A stretch of 64,000 bases of DNA. Origin: Sipunculus nudus. Its lineage: Eukaryota; Annelida; Sipuncula; Golfingiida; Sipunculidae. The notes beneath the pieces were generated by a model, which saw nothing but the letters and a program-made list of their open reading frames with translations, ran no database searches and was not told the DNA's origin. Position 1 is the first letter of the stretch. The number at the start of each line of letters is the position of its first letter. Below are positions 13,968-23,575 of this stretch, one piece after another. The stretch is taken from positions 39,701,956 to 39,765,955 of the forward strand of contig CM049318.1 of the NCBI GenBank assembly GCA_026874595.1, in the 5' to 3' direction. Made by a program: the position numbers and the translations under genes.

Positions 13968-14840
13968 TGATGATTATTATTAAAAAGCCCAATTCACACT
14001 GACACTCGCGTCATTCATCAAGCGTCAAATCCCGCAAATGTCGCTTTGCATTAGATTGTCTATTCTTAAGCAATTTTCAGATCAGACAAGAACCTGAATG
14101 CCACTACCCCAAACCAGCCTGCTGAATTACTATCGATATTCGTAAGGATACAAACGTTGCACTACGAAAATGGAGGTGGTTCTCTCTAATAAAAAAACTC
14201 CTTTAAAAGAGTTAAAGGGGTATATAAAGGTACAATACATATTAATCAGGGAATAAAGGGGGTCCTCTGTACCCCCACGTTTAACAGAGCCATCTTTTGT
14301 CGTATCCAAATTGGATATTAAGAAAATTAAAAGGTGCCAAGATTACAACAGTAGCTGTTTCTAATACCCGTTCATAGATTATGGATCGTTATACATCTAG
14401 TTATTAATTAAAAATTATCAATGCTTTCAACAAACAATTGGTATTATTTCAGCTTACCGAGGAGATTTCACCAAAACTGTCAGGATGGCAAGCAAAAAAG
14501 AAAATAATATCTTAAAAAACGTAACGATCTGTGCGTTCCGATAGGGAAGACGCACGGATGACGGACAATACCGATCCCTATTACACGGAATGATTGATAG
14601 TCTGTGTATAACAATTCTATCCCATCCCATCCCACCAAATAAATTTGCCATCGCAACAAAGAGAACATTGAATGCACGGTGAAAAACCTGAACATCAGTC
14701 GACAGCATCCGCATCAGTTAGGTTGTACGGATATATTGTTTTACTCACCTTTGGGTAGCTGGTGACTGTCCAGTTGCCGCGGCCAAGACTAGGACTAGCA
14801 ATGAAAGATATAGCAACAGCGAACCCGTTATCTGCGGCAT
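230..14840 (-). CDS. Locus A: secreted multi-CUB-domain protein gene (3' end off window)
   Basis: Spliced gene on the minus strand. Exons found by translation plus GT/AG sites, in transcript order: 14840-14749, 9027-9006, 8670-8622, 6031-5895, 5658-5433, 4587-4454, 2731-2509, 360-230. They join in one open frame of 1014 nt (338 codons) before leaving the window. The product starts with a signal peptide, then a short acidic linker, then CUB1, CUB2 and the first half of CUB3. By homology with locus B, the second half of CUB3 and all of CUB4 should lie left of position 1. CUB domains are extracellular beta-sandwich modules for protein or ligand binding; the exact role here is unknown. All splice phases match locus B, and no stop or frameshift was seen, so this is the best candidate for a functional copy. 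The family is lineage-specific as far as I can tell; I do not recognise a named orthologue. Confidence 0.85.
361..2508. other. Intron of locus A between CUB2 and CUB3
   Basis: Apart from the hAT-like element, this intron aligns with 59460-60819 of locus C (shared blocks such as TGAGGGTTCGAAAGG and the CCATCCAGTGACACGACCA tract). No exon-like frame was seen in it. Confidence 0.6.
413..1289. mobile_element. 877-bp non-autonomous hAT-like DNA transposon
   Basis: The left end TAGAGTCCTGCGCGAACCGG and the right end read inward (TAGAACGCTGTGCGGGCCCA) form imperfect terminal inverted repeats. The element is flanked by the 8-bp direct repeat TTTTATAT (405-412 and 1290-1297), the target duplication size of hAT elements. 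The paralogous intron in locus C (near 59510) has one copy of this site and no element, so the insertion happened after A and C diverged. The ends are GC-rich with repeated GCACCCGCCCCGC-type motifs; the middle is AT-rich with no transposase frame. Confidence 0.82.
2509..2731 (-). CDS. Locus A exon 7: CUB2, second half
   Basis: 223 nt, acceptor TTATTTCAG, donor GTAGGA, phase 0 to 1. It codes KNILLTVKSFSTEFYSDKL, the IIYDG motif, then HRSTKHVMFLRFTSNGQTTG and PGFLITYRIVG. The frame is intact. Locus C has a near copy at 60820-61042, and locus B has a shorter, broken version at 39111-39318. Confidence 0.88.
2766..2822. repeat. (TA)n(TG)n microsatellite
   Basis: Uninterrupted TA dinucleotides followed by TG dinucleotides, just upstream (in transcript sense) of the CUB2b exon of locus A. 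The equivalent place in locus C has a (TG)n tract at 61079-61108. The long Ile/Tyr frame across it is not coding. Confidence 0.95.
2823..4453. other. Intron of locus A between the two CUB2 exons
   Basis: Homologous along most of its length to 61110-62823 in locus C, with small indels. No other gene or element ends were recognised. Confidence 0.55.
4454..4587 (-). CDS. Locus A exon 6: CUB2, first half
   Basis: 134 nt, acceptor TTAACAG, donor GTATGT, phase 1 to 0. It codes APKCPSGVVTLRNKSGEITS, then PGFKLGRDYYNALSCQWRIV, then SPNTN. An open frame on the opposite strand over this exon is only its antisense shadow. It is closely similar to the exon at 62824-62957 in locus C. Confidence 0.88.
4750..4831. 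mobile_element. Short foldback element (about 80 bp)
   Basis: Left arm AAGCCTGTATAAAAAGACCA pairs with the right arm read inward (AGCCTGTGTAATAAGACCAC), with a loop of about 30 bp. AAGACCACC-type ends are usual in pogo/Tigger-like or Tc1-like miniature elements, and related fragments appear near 43825 and 49880. It sits in the locus A intron between CUB1 and CUB2 (4588-5432), the rest of which is AT-rich without recognisable content. Confidence 0.55.
5433..5658 (-). CDS. Locus A exon 5: CUB1, second half
   Basis: 226 nt, acceptor TTTTCAG, donor GTATGA, phase 0 to 1. It codes KNILLTIGLF, the LIYDG calcium-loop motif, WQYRSTGRHMLLHFKSS and the final strand GFTFIYQAVG. It contains no cysteine, so this CUB has only one disulfide. 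The reading frame is intact. The intron separating it from exon 4 is only about 236 bp. Confidence 0.88.
5895..6031 (-). CDS. Locus A exon 4: CUB1, first half
   Basis: 137 nt, acceptor GATAG, donor GTATAT. It codes a CUB N-terminal half: first Cys in DDATCPHDVV, then the VSPGFLMG loop, then YPNNADCQWLITAPSKE with the second Cys. It enters in phase 1 and leaves in phase 0. The residues match CUB1 of locus B closely (about three quarters identical by eye). Confidence 0.88.
6468..7282. mobile_element. 815-bp pogo/Tigger-like MITE
   Basis: Left end CAGTAGAAAGTTTTTCCGAA; right end read inward is TAGTAGAGCGCTGTTTTTCC. TA dinucleotides flank both ends. It shares its end pattern (CAGTAGA-CG-TT-TCCGAA) with the element at 23576-24509. 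No transposase frame is visible. It lies in the 2.6-kb locus A intron between exon 3 and CUB1 (6032-8621), whose remaining sequence is AT-rich with a degenerate AGTAAT-rich tract near 8450-8560. Confidence 0.65.
8622..8670 (-). CDS. Locus A exon 3: acidic linker
   Basis: 49 nt between a CCAG acceptor and a GTCGGT donor, phase 0 in and phase 1 out. It codes QLPYDDESRESHVELL plus the first base of the next codon. The core LPYDDES is identical in exon 3 of locus B. This acidic, probably unstructured linker joins the signal peptide to CUB1. Confidence 0.8.
9006..9027 (-). CDS. Locus A exon 2: 22-nt microexon
   Basis: TTGCAG acceptor and GTAAGT donor flank 22 nt. Entered in phase 2, it codes R-EVEEETH, an acidic stretch, and leaves in phase 0. 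Locus B has a microexon of the same length and phases in the same place (33248-33269). The conservation of length, phase and acidic character makes it a real exon despite its size; automatic predictors would probably miss it. Confidence 0.8.
10896..10980. repeat. (AT)n(AC-AT)n(AG)n compound microsatellite
   Basis: AT dinucleotides, then ATATAC repeats, then about 28 bases of AG repeats. Apparent open frames here are low-complexity artefacts. Confidence 0.95.
12098..12117. repeat. Poly-G tract
   Basis: A near-pure run of G broken by a single A. Such runs are prone to sequencing length errors. Confidence 0.9.
12484..12521. repeat. (ATT)n microsatellite
   Basis: About twelve ATT trinucleotide units in intron 1 of locus A. 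Confidence 0.95.
13892..13962. repeat. (TA)n microsatellite
   Basis: About 70 bp of TA dinucleotides with one interruption (ATTTA) near 13921. Confidence 0.95.
14749..14840 (-). CDS. Locus A exon 1: start codon and signal peptide
   Basis: The ATG is at 14840-14838. The first 24 residues (MPQITGSLLLYLSLLVLVLA then AATG) form a typical signal peptide: short n-region, long Leu/Val-rich core, Ala-Ala-Thr-Gly cleavage region. The exon ends in CAAAG followed by GTGAGT, phase 2. It has exactly the same 92-nt length and phase as exon 1 of locus B, which supports the start choice. The protein should therefore be secreted. Confidence 0.85.
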
Positions 14841-14927
14841 CGTGTTGAAGCTTACTCGGTCAGTATGGAGGACCCGGGTGCGTAGTCAGCTCCAAAACCC
14901 CTTCACGGTAAACACAGATCCTTGAAA

Positions 14928-14944
14928 AGGTGACCAGTGAACCT
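14928..14944 (-). promoter_or_regulatory. Conserved 17-bp inverted repeat upstream of locus A
   Basis: Read on the minus strand the site is AGGTTCACTGGTCACCT, an imperfect inverted repeat of AGGT-type half sites. It lies 87 bp upstream of the start codon of locus A. The identical 17 bp lies 88 bp upstream of the locus B start. Flanking sequence (GCTAAGG before it, then CTTTT and GGATCTGT after it) is also conserved. Half sites of this kind resemble nuclear-receptor elements; that reading is an inference. It could also lie in the 5' UTR. Confidence 0.5.
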
Positions 14945-15162
14945 TAGCTATAGAGAGTCGTTAGACGTGCCATTTGGTTACATTCATCTAACCATGCACA
15001 ATGTCTATTTTAAAATGAAGGACCTTCCATGTAAAGTGCTACTGTAAACCGTGGGTCAGGGTCGTCGATACAAGTGAAGATGGGTGGTATATATCCCCCC
15101 CCCACACCTTTTAGCAAAGAGGGATTGTCAATGTTATGATTCCGACCCCCCGATATATAGAG

Positions 15163-15208
<46 letters not shown>

Positions 15209-17017
15209 ACTGGAATTGAAAAGGATCAAACATTAGAATTATATACTTTGGATCTATTTTTGAGTAAAACATGGTTTAGAATATATACCGGAAACATAAA
15301 ACATTTTTTAAACCTAGCTCTGTGTGTGTGTGTATGTCCCAATTTTTGTTTACGGTCCCACACATGCGAGTCATCCCACTCACTCTATAAAATAAATTGA
15401 CCATACCATTATTTATTTTAAAATAAAGATGACCTAACCAAATATTTCTCCTCAGTCACGTATTTTCAACATTAATGAATAAGGGTAGCCAACATATTAT
15501 ATTGGTATTAATGCAGTTATGTTTGTTGAAATTTCCAGCATATTACTTCAATGCAAGCAGGATGTATTACTAAAATGAACTTGACATAATAATAATTCAT
15601 TGTATTTCAAAATTATGTATAAAGTTATAGATTATTAGAAGGAAAAAGGCTGGATTAAAAGGGTTATACTTATCAATGTATTAGGCCAGTAATTTTCTCT
15701 TACGAATGGATTAAAACACTTGATTAGAGCATCTTCAAATTTCTTTTCACATCCTGATTATAAATGACTTTTTGTCACATGCTGGCTGTCACCCCCTGAC
15801 TTTACGTGAAAACTTTACAACGGATATATCCTATAAAACAATAGGATGGGTTAACGCTTGCCACTTGATTTCATTAATCAAGAAATTAGATCCCGGTCAT
15901 TACAGGTGACATTTCCAGGTTCTTTTAAGGACGTGTATAAAAATACCAGACAATCATACACCCAGATCAATAGAAACGAGACATCACGTTAAATTCACAA
16001 ATATAATTCAAAACAATACTTACAAAGACGTAGATGTAAATGTGTGTGCGTTGATGTGTCAATACGACAGTCCTTCACATTAAAAATACAGGATATTTAC
16101 TGAGTCCGTGGTTTGTATTAAAAACAATAAAGTCCAGTTTCTTCAGAGATCTCTGGTTACTGTTTTGTGTAGAATCTAGCGTATGGTTAGCACCATATAG
16201 TCTTTCTGAGTTTAGCGATCTTCAACTGATCTTGCTTGACAGCGACCCATGTAGGATTACATTCTCAATTTATGGCAATAGCTTTCCTTGTTTACATAGA
16301 GCTTAGAGTCCTTGACCTTGCTCGTGTAGCAATGGTTTCCCGGATTACGGCGGTTATGTTTCTAGGTCAAGCTGAACTAGGCCGGCAGGTGACGAGCGCT
16401 CTTTCACTTTATCGCCAACACGAAGCTCTGTCGGCAGCACGGCTGAGTTCTCATGAGCTGGGTCCTTGCTTCATGTAGAAGCTTGCTTCTATGCCGTTCC
16501 TGGCGTTTCAATGTTCCTACTCCCGTGCGTGCGTGCTGCCACCTCAAGCTTCAAGACCCAACTGAAGGCAGCGTCTAGCGTCTCTCCCTGAACTCTGACG
16601 TCACAATCGTCGTCACAATACGGCAATCCGGTTCTCTGATTGGCTTATGGCTCAATTGTCCCATATAAGGTTATATGTGACCTGGTTTGACTGCTAGCGT
16701 CACCTTGGCGACCCACATACCAGAAGTAATACACTCAATGCGTGACACAGATAAAATCAGCTGGTAGCCGATGGGATTTCATATATATACAATGAAGACC
16801 TGTCAACGCTTTAGGATGACGCTTCACGTCAATATCAATAGAGAACAGACTTCGTTAAACTATGATACAAAACACCGTACTTATTGTCACCGATTTCTGG
16901 TGACACTGGCCATTCCGTTGATTATGTAACCTTAAATGGTTCTTTTATTTATTTTTTGTTGCAGGTAACTGACTCCATTTTTTCAATGCTAACTTTAACT
17001 AAGTGCATGTATATCTG
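14945..17017. other. Intergenic region upstream of locus A
   Basis: Mostly AT-rich without recognised genes. From about 16200 to 16750 there is a more GC- and CpG-rich patch with short duplicated words (GAAGCTTGCTTC, GCGTGCGTGC, TGACGTCACAATCGTCGTCACAAT) and a TATATAAG-like stretch. It may be a repeat fragment or promoter-like sequence; I could not identify it. Confidence 0.4.
15167..15205. repeat. (TA)n microsatellite
   Basis: Pure TA run about 330 bp upstream of the locus A start codon. Confidence 0.95.
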
Positions 17018-17320
17018 CAGAAATCCATTGGACAGGGCAGTATCCCGCGCTTTCTCTCATTTTTTTTAATCCTGGGGTAAACCAGGCCCGCTGACTACTG
17101 CCCTGCGGACCCCGGGTTTGTATTCTTGCTCATTGCTGGGTCATAACAACAAGGAAAGGCGGGTGAATGAAACACGTTTGTGAGCAAATCACGGCCATTG
17201 GGAACTGCACTCCCATTTTGCCTGCAGAGCGCTTACCCTGTTAGGGGGCCGTCTATGAAATCACGGCTGAGATTCGAAATCATGAGCTCCCGGCTTTAAG
17301 TCACGTGGCCACGTAAACCT
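17018..17320 (-). mobile_element. tRNA-derived SINE copy (degenerate)
   Basis: Aligned by eye with the SINE at 30022-30332 and the one at 51286-51566: shared words include GACAGGGCAGTATC, CTTTCTCTCATTTT, CGTTTGTGAG and CACGGCC. On the minus strand, a box-B-like stretch (TTTCGAATCTCAG) lies near the 5' end; box A is decayed. Confidence 0.7.
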
Positions 17321-18840
17321 GTTACCCTTGGAAGTTGCTTAGACTGATCATAAATATAATATTAATAAAGGCAGGAACATACATTAGAATTGGTCAGATA
17401 AATAGGATTGGTATATGGTGCCTATGAAATGTAGAAATCAAGCACAAAAAAGTGGTCAAACAAGATTCAGCCATTCATAGTCAGCCTTCAACATTACCGC
17501 CGAGATTGCAAATGTACTTCCGAAAGGGGATATCTTAAAGTTTACCTGTATATAAAAATCCTGCGCCATCGCATCAAACTGAATGAAGTGTACCAATCCG
17601 TGCAAACGTCACTCGCCTCAGCGATCCCACAACCATGGACTATAATTTTCTACTTTTGAGACCAAGGACTTACCAATATGTCCGCATGCCTTGTTGCTTT
17701 GCCATGCGTGCATCCAAATGTAACAAGCCCAAGTGTAAAATGTTGTAAGGTTTTCACATACATGCCTGTCGTTGTACAATTCCCTTGACCAGCGTATTGA
17801 GTGCCGTTAGGGAGGAACGAACTTTAAGGCTCTATGGGAATGTAAATGTTTTCGTGATTTCTGACAACGCCTCATGGACTACAAGTACGTTATCATTTGA
17901 CATAAACCAGACCAGTATACTTTATCAGTATACTTCTTAACAACACCTACCATGAGCGATAATATTTCCATTTTAACTCAGCATATTGGTGATCATTTGT
18001 AGCCTTATCATTAAGTTAAGATAATGGGCTGTTACCACCATAGGAATGCAACATGATGGAAGACCACTGCAGTGAATTCCTCAGTATGCCTTGAATCACG
18101 AATCAATTTAGGCTAAATCAATCAATAATAGTGCTTACTATAATGTACTCAGGGCTAATGCATATATATTTTTTACACCATGGTATTCCCTGTGATGCAT
18201 ACAGAGACAACATACAAGAAAAAGTCGTGATCATAGGTTCAAACCACAATCCAGGTTTACTGATTCAAACAAACAGGAAGGCTCCATACCATATACAGCA
18301 GGAAGCTGTGTCAAGGTGATATTGTTTTAGTTTATAATTTACATGTTAATTTTATTTGAGATCACACATAAATAGACATAATAGACACTCGGAACATCAT
18401 AAGGATATCCGTCACACATTTATGGACATAATATCATTAGAATATCAGTAATAATTAAGTCACGGTGAACGATGTCTTCAACACTGGTATGAGTAACTGG
18501 TCATGTATGAATATGGATTCTCCTCTTCCTGTATGTTTTGATCTTTTTTATTTCTTTTATGAATATGGAGGGATTTATCTTTGACAAAACATACTGCAGG
18601 TTTAAATTTCCGGTGTTTCACTAAAGTTACATATTTGCAATCTCGCCATATAACCTTTTCAAAGTATATGTATTATGACATGAATTGATTATAGTAAATA
18701 ATATGTGCGCAAACTCGATACAATTAGATACATTGGAACTTACGAAAAAATTTAGACTGATATTCGCACAATCTAAGTCGGCAGGAAACATATTCCTTTC
18801 CACTTCATCGCTTTGAGTTCTACAAGTGTGACCTTTTGTG

Positions 18841-18900
<60 letters not shown>

Positions 18901-19428
18901 GTGACAGAGAGAATTTCCGTTTTTTTATAAAACGAAATCGTATATATAATATATCATATTTTGCCAACGCATTGAAAAGAAAATATATCTGTGATATCAC
19001 TAAGTTGAGTCCTCTGAATGCATGGATTGAGGTGTGGCATCTCCGTGGTTGTTAGAGCTTCCTTGGAATTCCCGGGGTTTGAGCTGATCGTGTACCAAAG
19101 ACCTTCTATATTTAAAAAAATTAGTTTTAGTTGTTCCATTTGGATACTTTAATTGGGCTTTACAGGTCACACACCAAGACTAGACTGTCATATGTTTCCA
19201 GCATGTAGTTTATTATATTTCCAACATTTTGGGGCTACAACTCGTATTTCAAAGCAAATACGTTTGTTTTTCATTCATTACATTCATAATGGTTGGAAAT
19301 TGATATGGATGAACATGTCAACACCCAATGAGCACTCTCATGAGGAATTTTGATTATTCGCTGATGAATCTTTGAGAATAATGTCGGACACCCGTCCATA
19401 ACACCTGGTTATGTTTTTTAACACTCAT
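17321..19428. other. Intergenic, no gene recognised
   Basis: AT-rich single-copy-looking sequence; apart from the (TA)n run at 18845-18897 I see nothing distinctive in it. Confidence 0.4.
18845..18897. repeat. (TA)n microsatellite
   Basis: Pure TA dinucleotide run. Open frames on both strands through it are artefacts. Confidence 0.95.
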
Positions 19429-19720
19429 AAGTCAGTTCGTAAGTCATCAACATAAATGGGTGCCTTTAAAACCTTTCGTAAATCATCAACATAAATAGGT
19501 GTCTTTAAAACCTTTCGTAAGTCATAAACATAAATTGGTGTCTTTTAAACCTTTCGTAAGTCATCAACATAAATGGGTGTCTTTAAAACCTTTCGTAAGT
19601 CATCAACATAAATGGGTGTCTTTAAAACCTTTCGTAAGTCATAAACATAAATGGGTATCTTTAAAACCTTTCGCAAGTCATAAAAATAATGGGTGTCTTT
19701 AAAACCTTTCGACCAATAGA
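19429..19720. repeat. 39-bp minisatellite, about 7 units
   Basis: The unit contains GGGTGTCTTTAAAACCTTTC followed by GTAAGTCATCAACATAAAT. Because 39 is divisible by three, both strands stay open and give 13-residue repeats (SLKPFVSHKHKWV on the plus strand). Equal openness on both strands and the lack of any gene context argue for a minisatellite, not a protein. Confidence 0.85.
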
Positions 19721-20943
19721 TGGATGTATCATCAAGAAAGGATAACATTTCAATGTTCAGTGGATATACAGAAAGGCTTCTCCCTCCTCACACGTACCTT
19801 GACACAGGGTATATATGATACACAAACACCAGTTCCGAGCCTTTTTTGAAGAATTTAATTATATGTGGGGCTTTGTCTGTAACAAATGCAAATAATCTTT
19901 TTATCATAACAGAACCGATTTATCTTCGTTAGCAAAAATATTAAATCATAGAATATTAGGTAAAACTTCCAAATAGGAGATAAACGATATGCTGCATGTT
20001 TCTGCATAGTCAATAATGATAGCTGATTGGTATATGATTTTACTGTAATGATCGTCTGTCTTTTATGCTTAGTTAACAAATAAAACAAAATACGAACTCC
20101 GTAAAAATACAAAATACAAAATTCCAGTTAAGGTTTGAATTAGCAGGCTTAGAGCAATATATATACTTGTACAAACTGTATTTTTTAAATATATTCTATT
20201 TCTCCAGATATATTGTTTACCTCTCTTAACATTTCACAGGAAACACAGCAATAGTATTCTACAATATTTCTTCTATCATGAATTTTTCTTCATTACCTAG
20301 CGTAGTTGCTTACTTGTTTCGAATTCTTCGACCAACATCTGAAAACAACTATTGGTATTTCAAAGCGGATTGTTTTATATTATACCAGGTTAATGCCCGA
20401 GGAAATTATGGACAATAGTTAAAAAACTGAAAGGCAAACTACGCACGGGAGGTTGCATTTTTATTACACACTATTTTGAACGCTATAAGCCCTTTATCAT
20501 AGAATCCAAATATGGAATTACCATCCATATCCCTGAAAGCCTGGGTGACAGAAGCAGAACTCCACTTAAGTAACTTTACGTACATCCGGTTTGATGATAA
20601 AATAATACATAACAGAGACCCTTCCGACAAACCAGCACGTATGGACATCACTGGGTACGTTTCCGCGATCATTTACTTCTAGCTTTTGGCTACAGCTTTG
20701 GTTGATGAAACTTATAGGATGCGAGGAAGCTCACTGCTTCCGACTTCTGGGAATGGTAAGATTACGGGCGCAGCTGAATAATATGAGATCGGTCCTGAGC
20801 CACCAAACAATTAAGGCCTCCTAAGAACGATTTTTTTTGTAGTGTTACAGAAGGTGAATTGACAGTTTTGCAGAAGAAGACTATTGCAGTCCTCAGTTTG
20901 AAATAGGCTTACAAATAGGCTCTTAATGGCCACAAGATCAATT
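19721..20943. other. Intergenic, no gene recognised
   Basis: AT-rich; nothing beyond short chance frames. Confidence 0.35.
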
Positions 20944-22640
20944 TCATGCAGCTTTCTTTAACTCTACCAAAAATAAACTAGAATACGGGTAGTCGACTAG
21001 CAAGTGGCAAGGCGAAAGAGAGTGAGGTGTGTTGCATATTAAGATGAATGTCTGCAGTCGAAATGTGTAAGTAGAAGGCGCCACCTGCCACAAAATCAAG
21101 AAAGCTATCCAAGTTGTATACATATAGAAAATTGTAGGCAGATAAGTCAAACCACTGCTTGTACATGAGTGATTTTATCCCACAGTAGACAAACAGAAGG
21201 ACGCTGTGCAAGAATGGTTGCAGGTGGCGCCACCAATTTTGTGTATGATAAAGAGCTATGTGAGATCTATACACATGCAAAATGTTCAGGGGGATACGTC
21301 AAACCAGTCCTAAGATATTAGCATGGATGTCTGCAGCGTAAACATTAATGTAGGTGGGGCCACCTGCCACAAAATCCACAAAGCTATCCAAGATGTATAT
21401 ACATGCAAAATTTTAAGCAGATGAGTCAAACTATTGCTGAGATATGAGTGATTTTATCCCATGGCAGACAAACAGATGGACGCTGTGCAAAAATGGTTGC
21501 AGGTGGCGCCACCAGTTTTAGTGTATGTTATAAACCATTCAAGGTCTACATTTGTATAAAATTTTTATCCTGATTGGTCAAACGAGTCCGAAGATATATG
21601 GGTTAATGTGCCAAAAAAGACGCACAGATGTACGCACAAGAGAGAGGAAAGGTCAGAGGTCAACCAAGTTGAGGGCCCAGCAGTTCACATGTGACCCAAT
21701 CGTAATTCCGAATTTTAAAAAAAAATTCTGCCCAGTGGTTACGGAGGAGTTCTCCGGAAACCTACGCGGCGTGCAAATGAAAACATAGTAACCGCATTAA
21801 ATGATTCAGCTTGACATTTTCATCAAAAACCACTTTTAAACTGAAATAGGCATAATTTTTAAGGTTTCTAGCGGTAAAAAGACAGGTTGATGTAGATGGC
21901 GCCACAAAAACTGCAATTTCAAATATGAGTCATGTGATCAACAATGCACAAAATTTGGTGATGCAAGCTCCTGTCGATTCTGAGATTGTTATGTCAGATT
22001 GCTTACTTGGCCAAATGACTAAGTTCAAATTCCTGTAACTCCGCAAAAAATCATCAAACCCAGACCGTTTGAACAAAATTGAGAGAGCTTATCTCTGGGA
22101 TCATTTCTATGAAATATTGAACCAATTGGCTGAATGATTTTAGAGAAGAAGATTTTCAAAGTTTTTCTTGCACTTTCATTATGAAATATTAGTAAATGTG
22201 GCTCCACAAAACGCGCGGACCCACATCATTTGATATGTGACCAAATGACTAAGTTCAGCTTCTTGTAACTCGGGCAAAATTTACCGAACTGGAGCCATTC
22301 TAACAAACTTGGAAGAGACTGTTTCAGTGATTATTCCTGTGTAATATTGTACAATTTGTCATGACAGTTTCCTGTAACTCAGCCAAAATTCTCCAAACTT
22401 GAACCATTCGAACAAACTTGGAAGATATTGTTTTAGAGACTAGTCCAGTGAAATATTGTAAAATTTGGCTGGACAATTTGGGAGAAGATTTTTTTAAAGA
22501 TTTTTTTCCCGCTGTTCCTCTATAAAATCTAAGTAATTGAAGATAGCAAAAAAAACAGAATTTTTTAGATAACTTATTATTTGCATAAAATTTGGTGATT
22601 ATAGCTCCTGTCGATTTTGAGATAGCATGGGTTAACGTAC
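20944..22640. repeat. Repeat zone with GGTGGCGCCACC palindromes and internal duplication
   Basis: Two blocks of about 280 bp repeat in tandem (starting near 21078 and 21355): each has GCCACCTGCCACAAAATC, GCTATCCAAG, GAGTGATTTTATCCCA, CAGACAAACAGA, GACGCTGTGCAA and AGGTGGCGCCACCA in the same order. The right part (22000-22600) repeats other phrases (TTCTTGTAACTC, GAACAAACTTGGAAGA, AGTGAAATATTGTA). This is an old dispersed repeat without a recognisable protein. Confidence 0.6.
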
Positions 22641-22761
22641 GGACGACGCCACACTATTGCATAAGCTCACAGGTTCCCTAGAAACAAAACAGAACGCCTC
22701 GTGGCTTGTTTGGCGAGATCATGAGACCACTCAAGTAGCTCGTTATGAAACGACTCCTCTG

Positions 22762-22812
22762 TACACACACACATATATATATATGTTTATATATATGTAT
22801 ATATATAATAAT
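22762..22812. repeat. (CA)n/(TA)n microsatellite
   Basis: CACACA followed by interrupted TATATA and ATA repeats. Confidence 0.85.
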
Positions 22813-23086
22813 AATTTAATCATAATAATAATAATGATAAGATGAAGAAGTAATTGACCGCACAGAAATAATAGTAGAAAAAACTTTTGCATGATGTTTA
22901 TTTTGCAACATAAATTCCTAGCATACAAATTTATATATGTTGTTTTAGTTATCTTGACCTTTTCTCTTGAACTCATTTGGCATGCGCGACTGTAATGCCG
23001 GAATGGGCATATAATGGGCATATTATCTTCCACACACTAGAAAGTATATATATTTCGCAATTTCAACCAAGAATGCATACAAATAT

Positions 23087-23089
<3 letters not shown>

Positions 23090-23134
<45 letters not shown>
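23090..23134. repeat. (TA)n microsatellite
   Basis: Pure TA dinucleotide run. Confidence 0.95.
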
Positions 23135-23135
<1 letters not shown>

Positions 23136-23575
23136 CGATCACCAAGGCTGATGATCTTTTGTTATCCCTGTTTTTCCCAAAAACATGGTAGATGAAAGCA
23201 TTGTGCTTTTTCTACTCTCAGACAGCACATGAGCAGTACTGTACGACAATCTCATCTTAACTTTAGCTTAGAGAACGCTCTGACTGCATGGCAGCTTAGA
23301 AATATGGGTATCAAACGACACGACAGTTTCCATTCTTCCGCCATTGTGTGTATAAAGACGTTTATATATATATATATATAATTTGCCATTTTATATTGTA
23401 TTGCGAATACACTCATTGCGAAAGATCACTGTGTGTTTATACATAATTATTCAGTTAAAGTTTCATTTGTCCTTGTCATCCAAAACAACAAGTCTAATAA
23501 TTTGTGGAACATTACTAATACATGTATATTATTTTGTGAGTTTAGTGATAAATGTCTACAATGTAGATTAAAGTA

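Larger units (their letters stand above)
9028..14748. other. Intron 1 of locus A (5.7 kb)
   Basis: AT-rich. It holds a tandem pair of about 36-bp repeats around 9402-9475 (GTTCAGGACTAAGCAAA), simple repeats listed separately, and a fragment near 13165-13215 resembling the 3' end of the repeat at 40486-40912 (GGCGGAGGTTTGCGCTCT). No conserved exon was recognised. Confidence 0.5.

Noticed and set aside
16884-17320. Possible coding exon or true tRNA gene near 17200
   Set aside because: The segment aligns with two other SINE copies, and box A is decayed; no cloverleaf could be drawn.
19499-19748. Repeat protein with 13-residue units
   Set aside because: The 39-bp minisatellite leaves both strands open; no start context, splice sites or neighbours support a gene.
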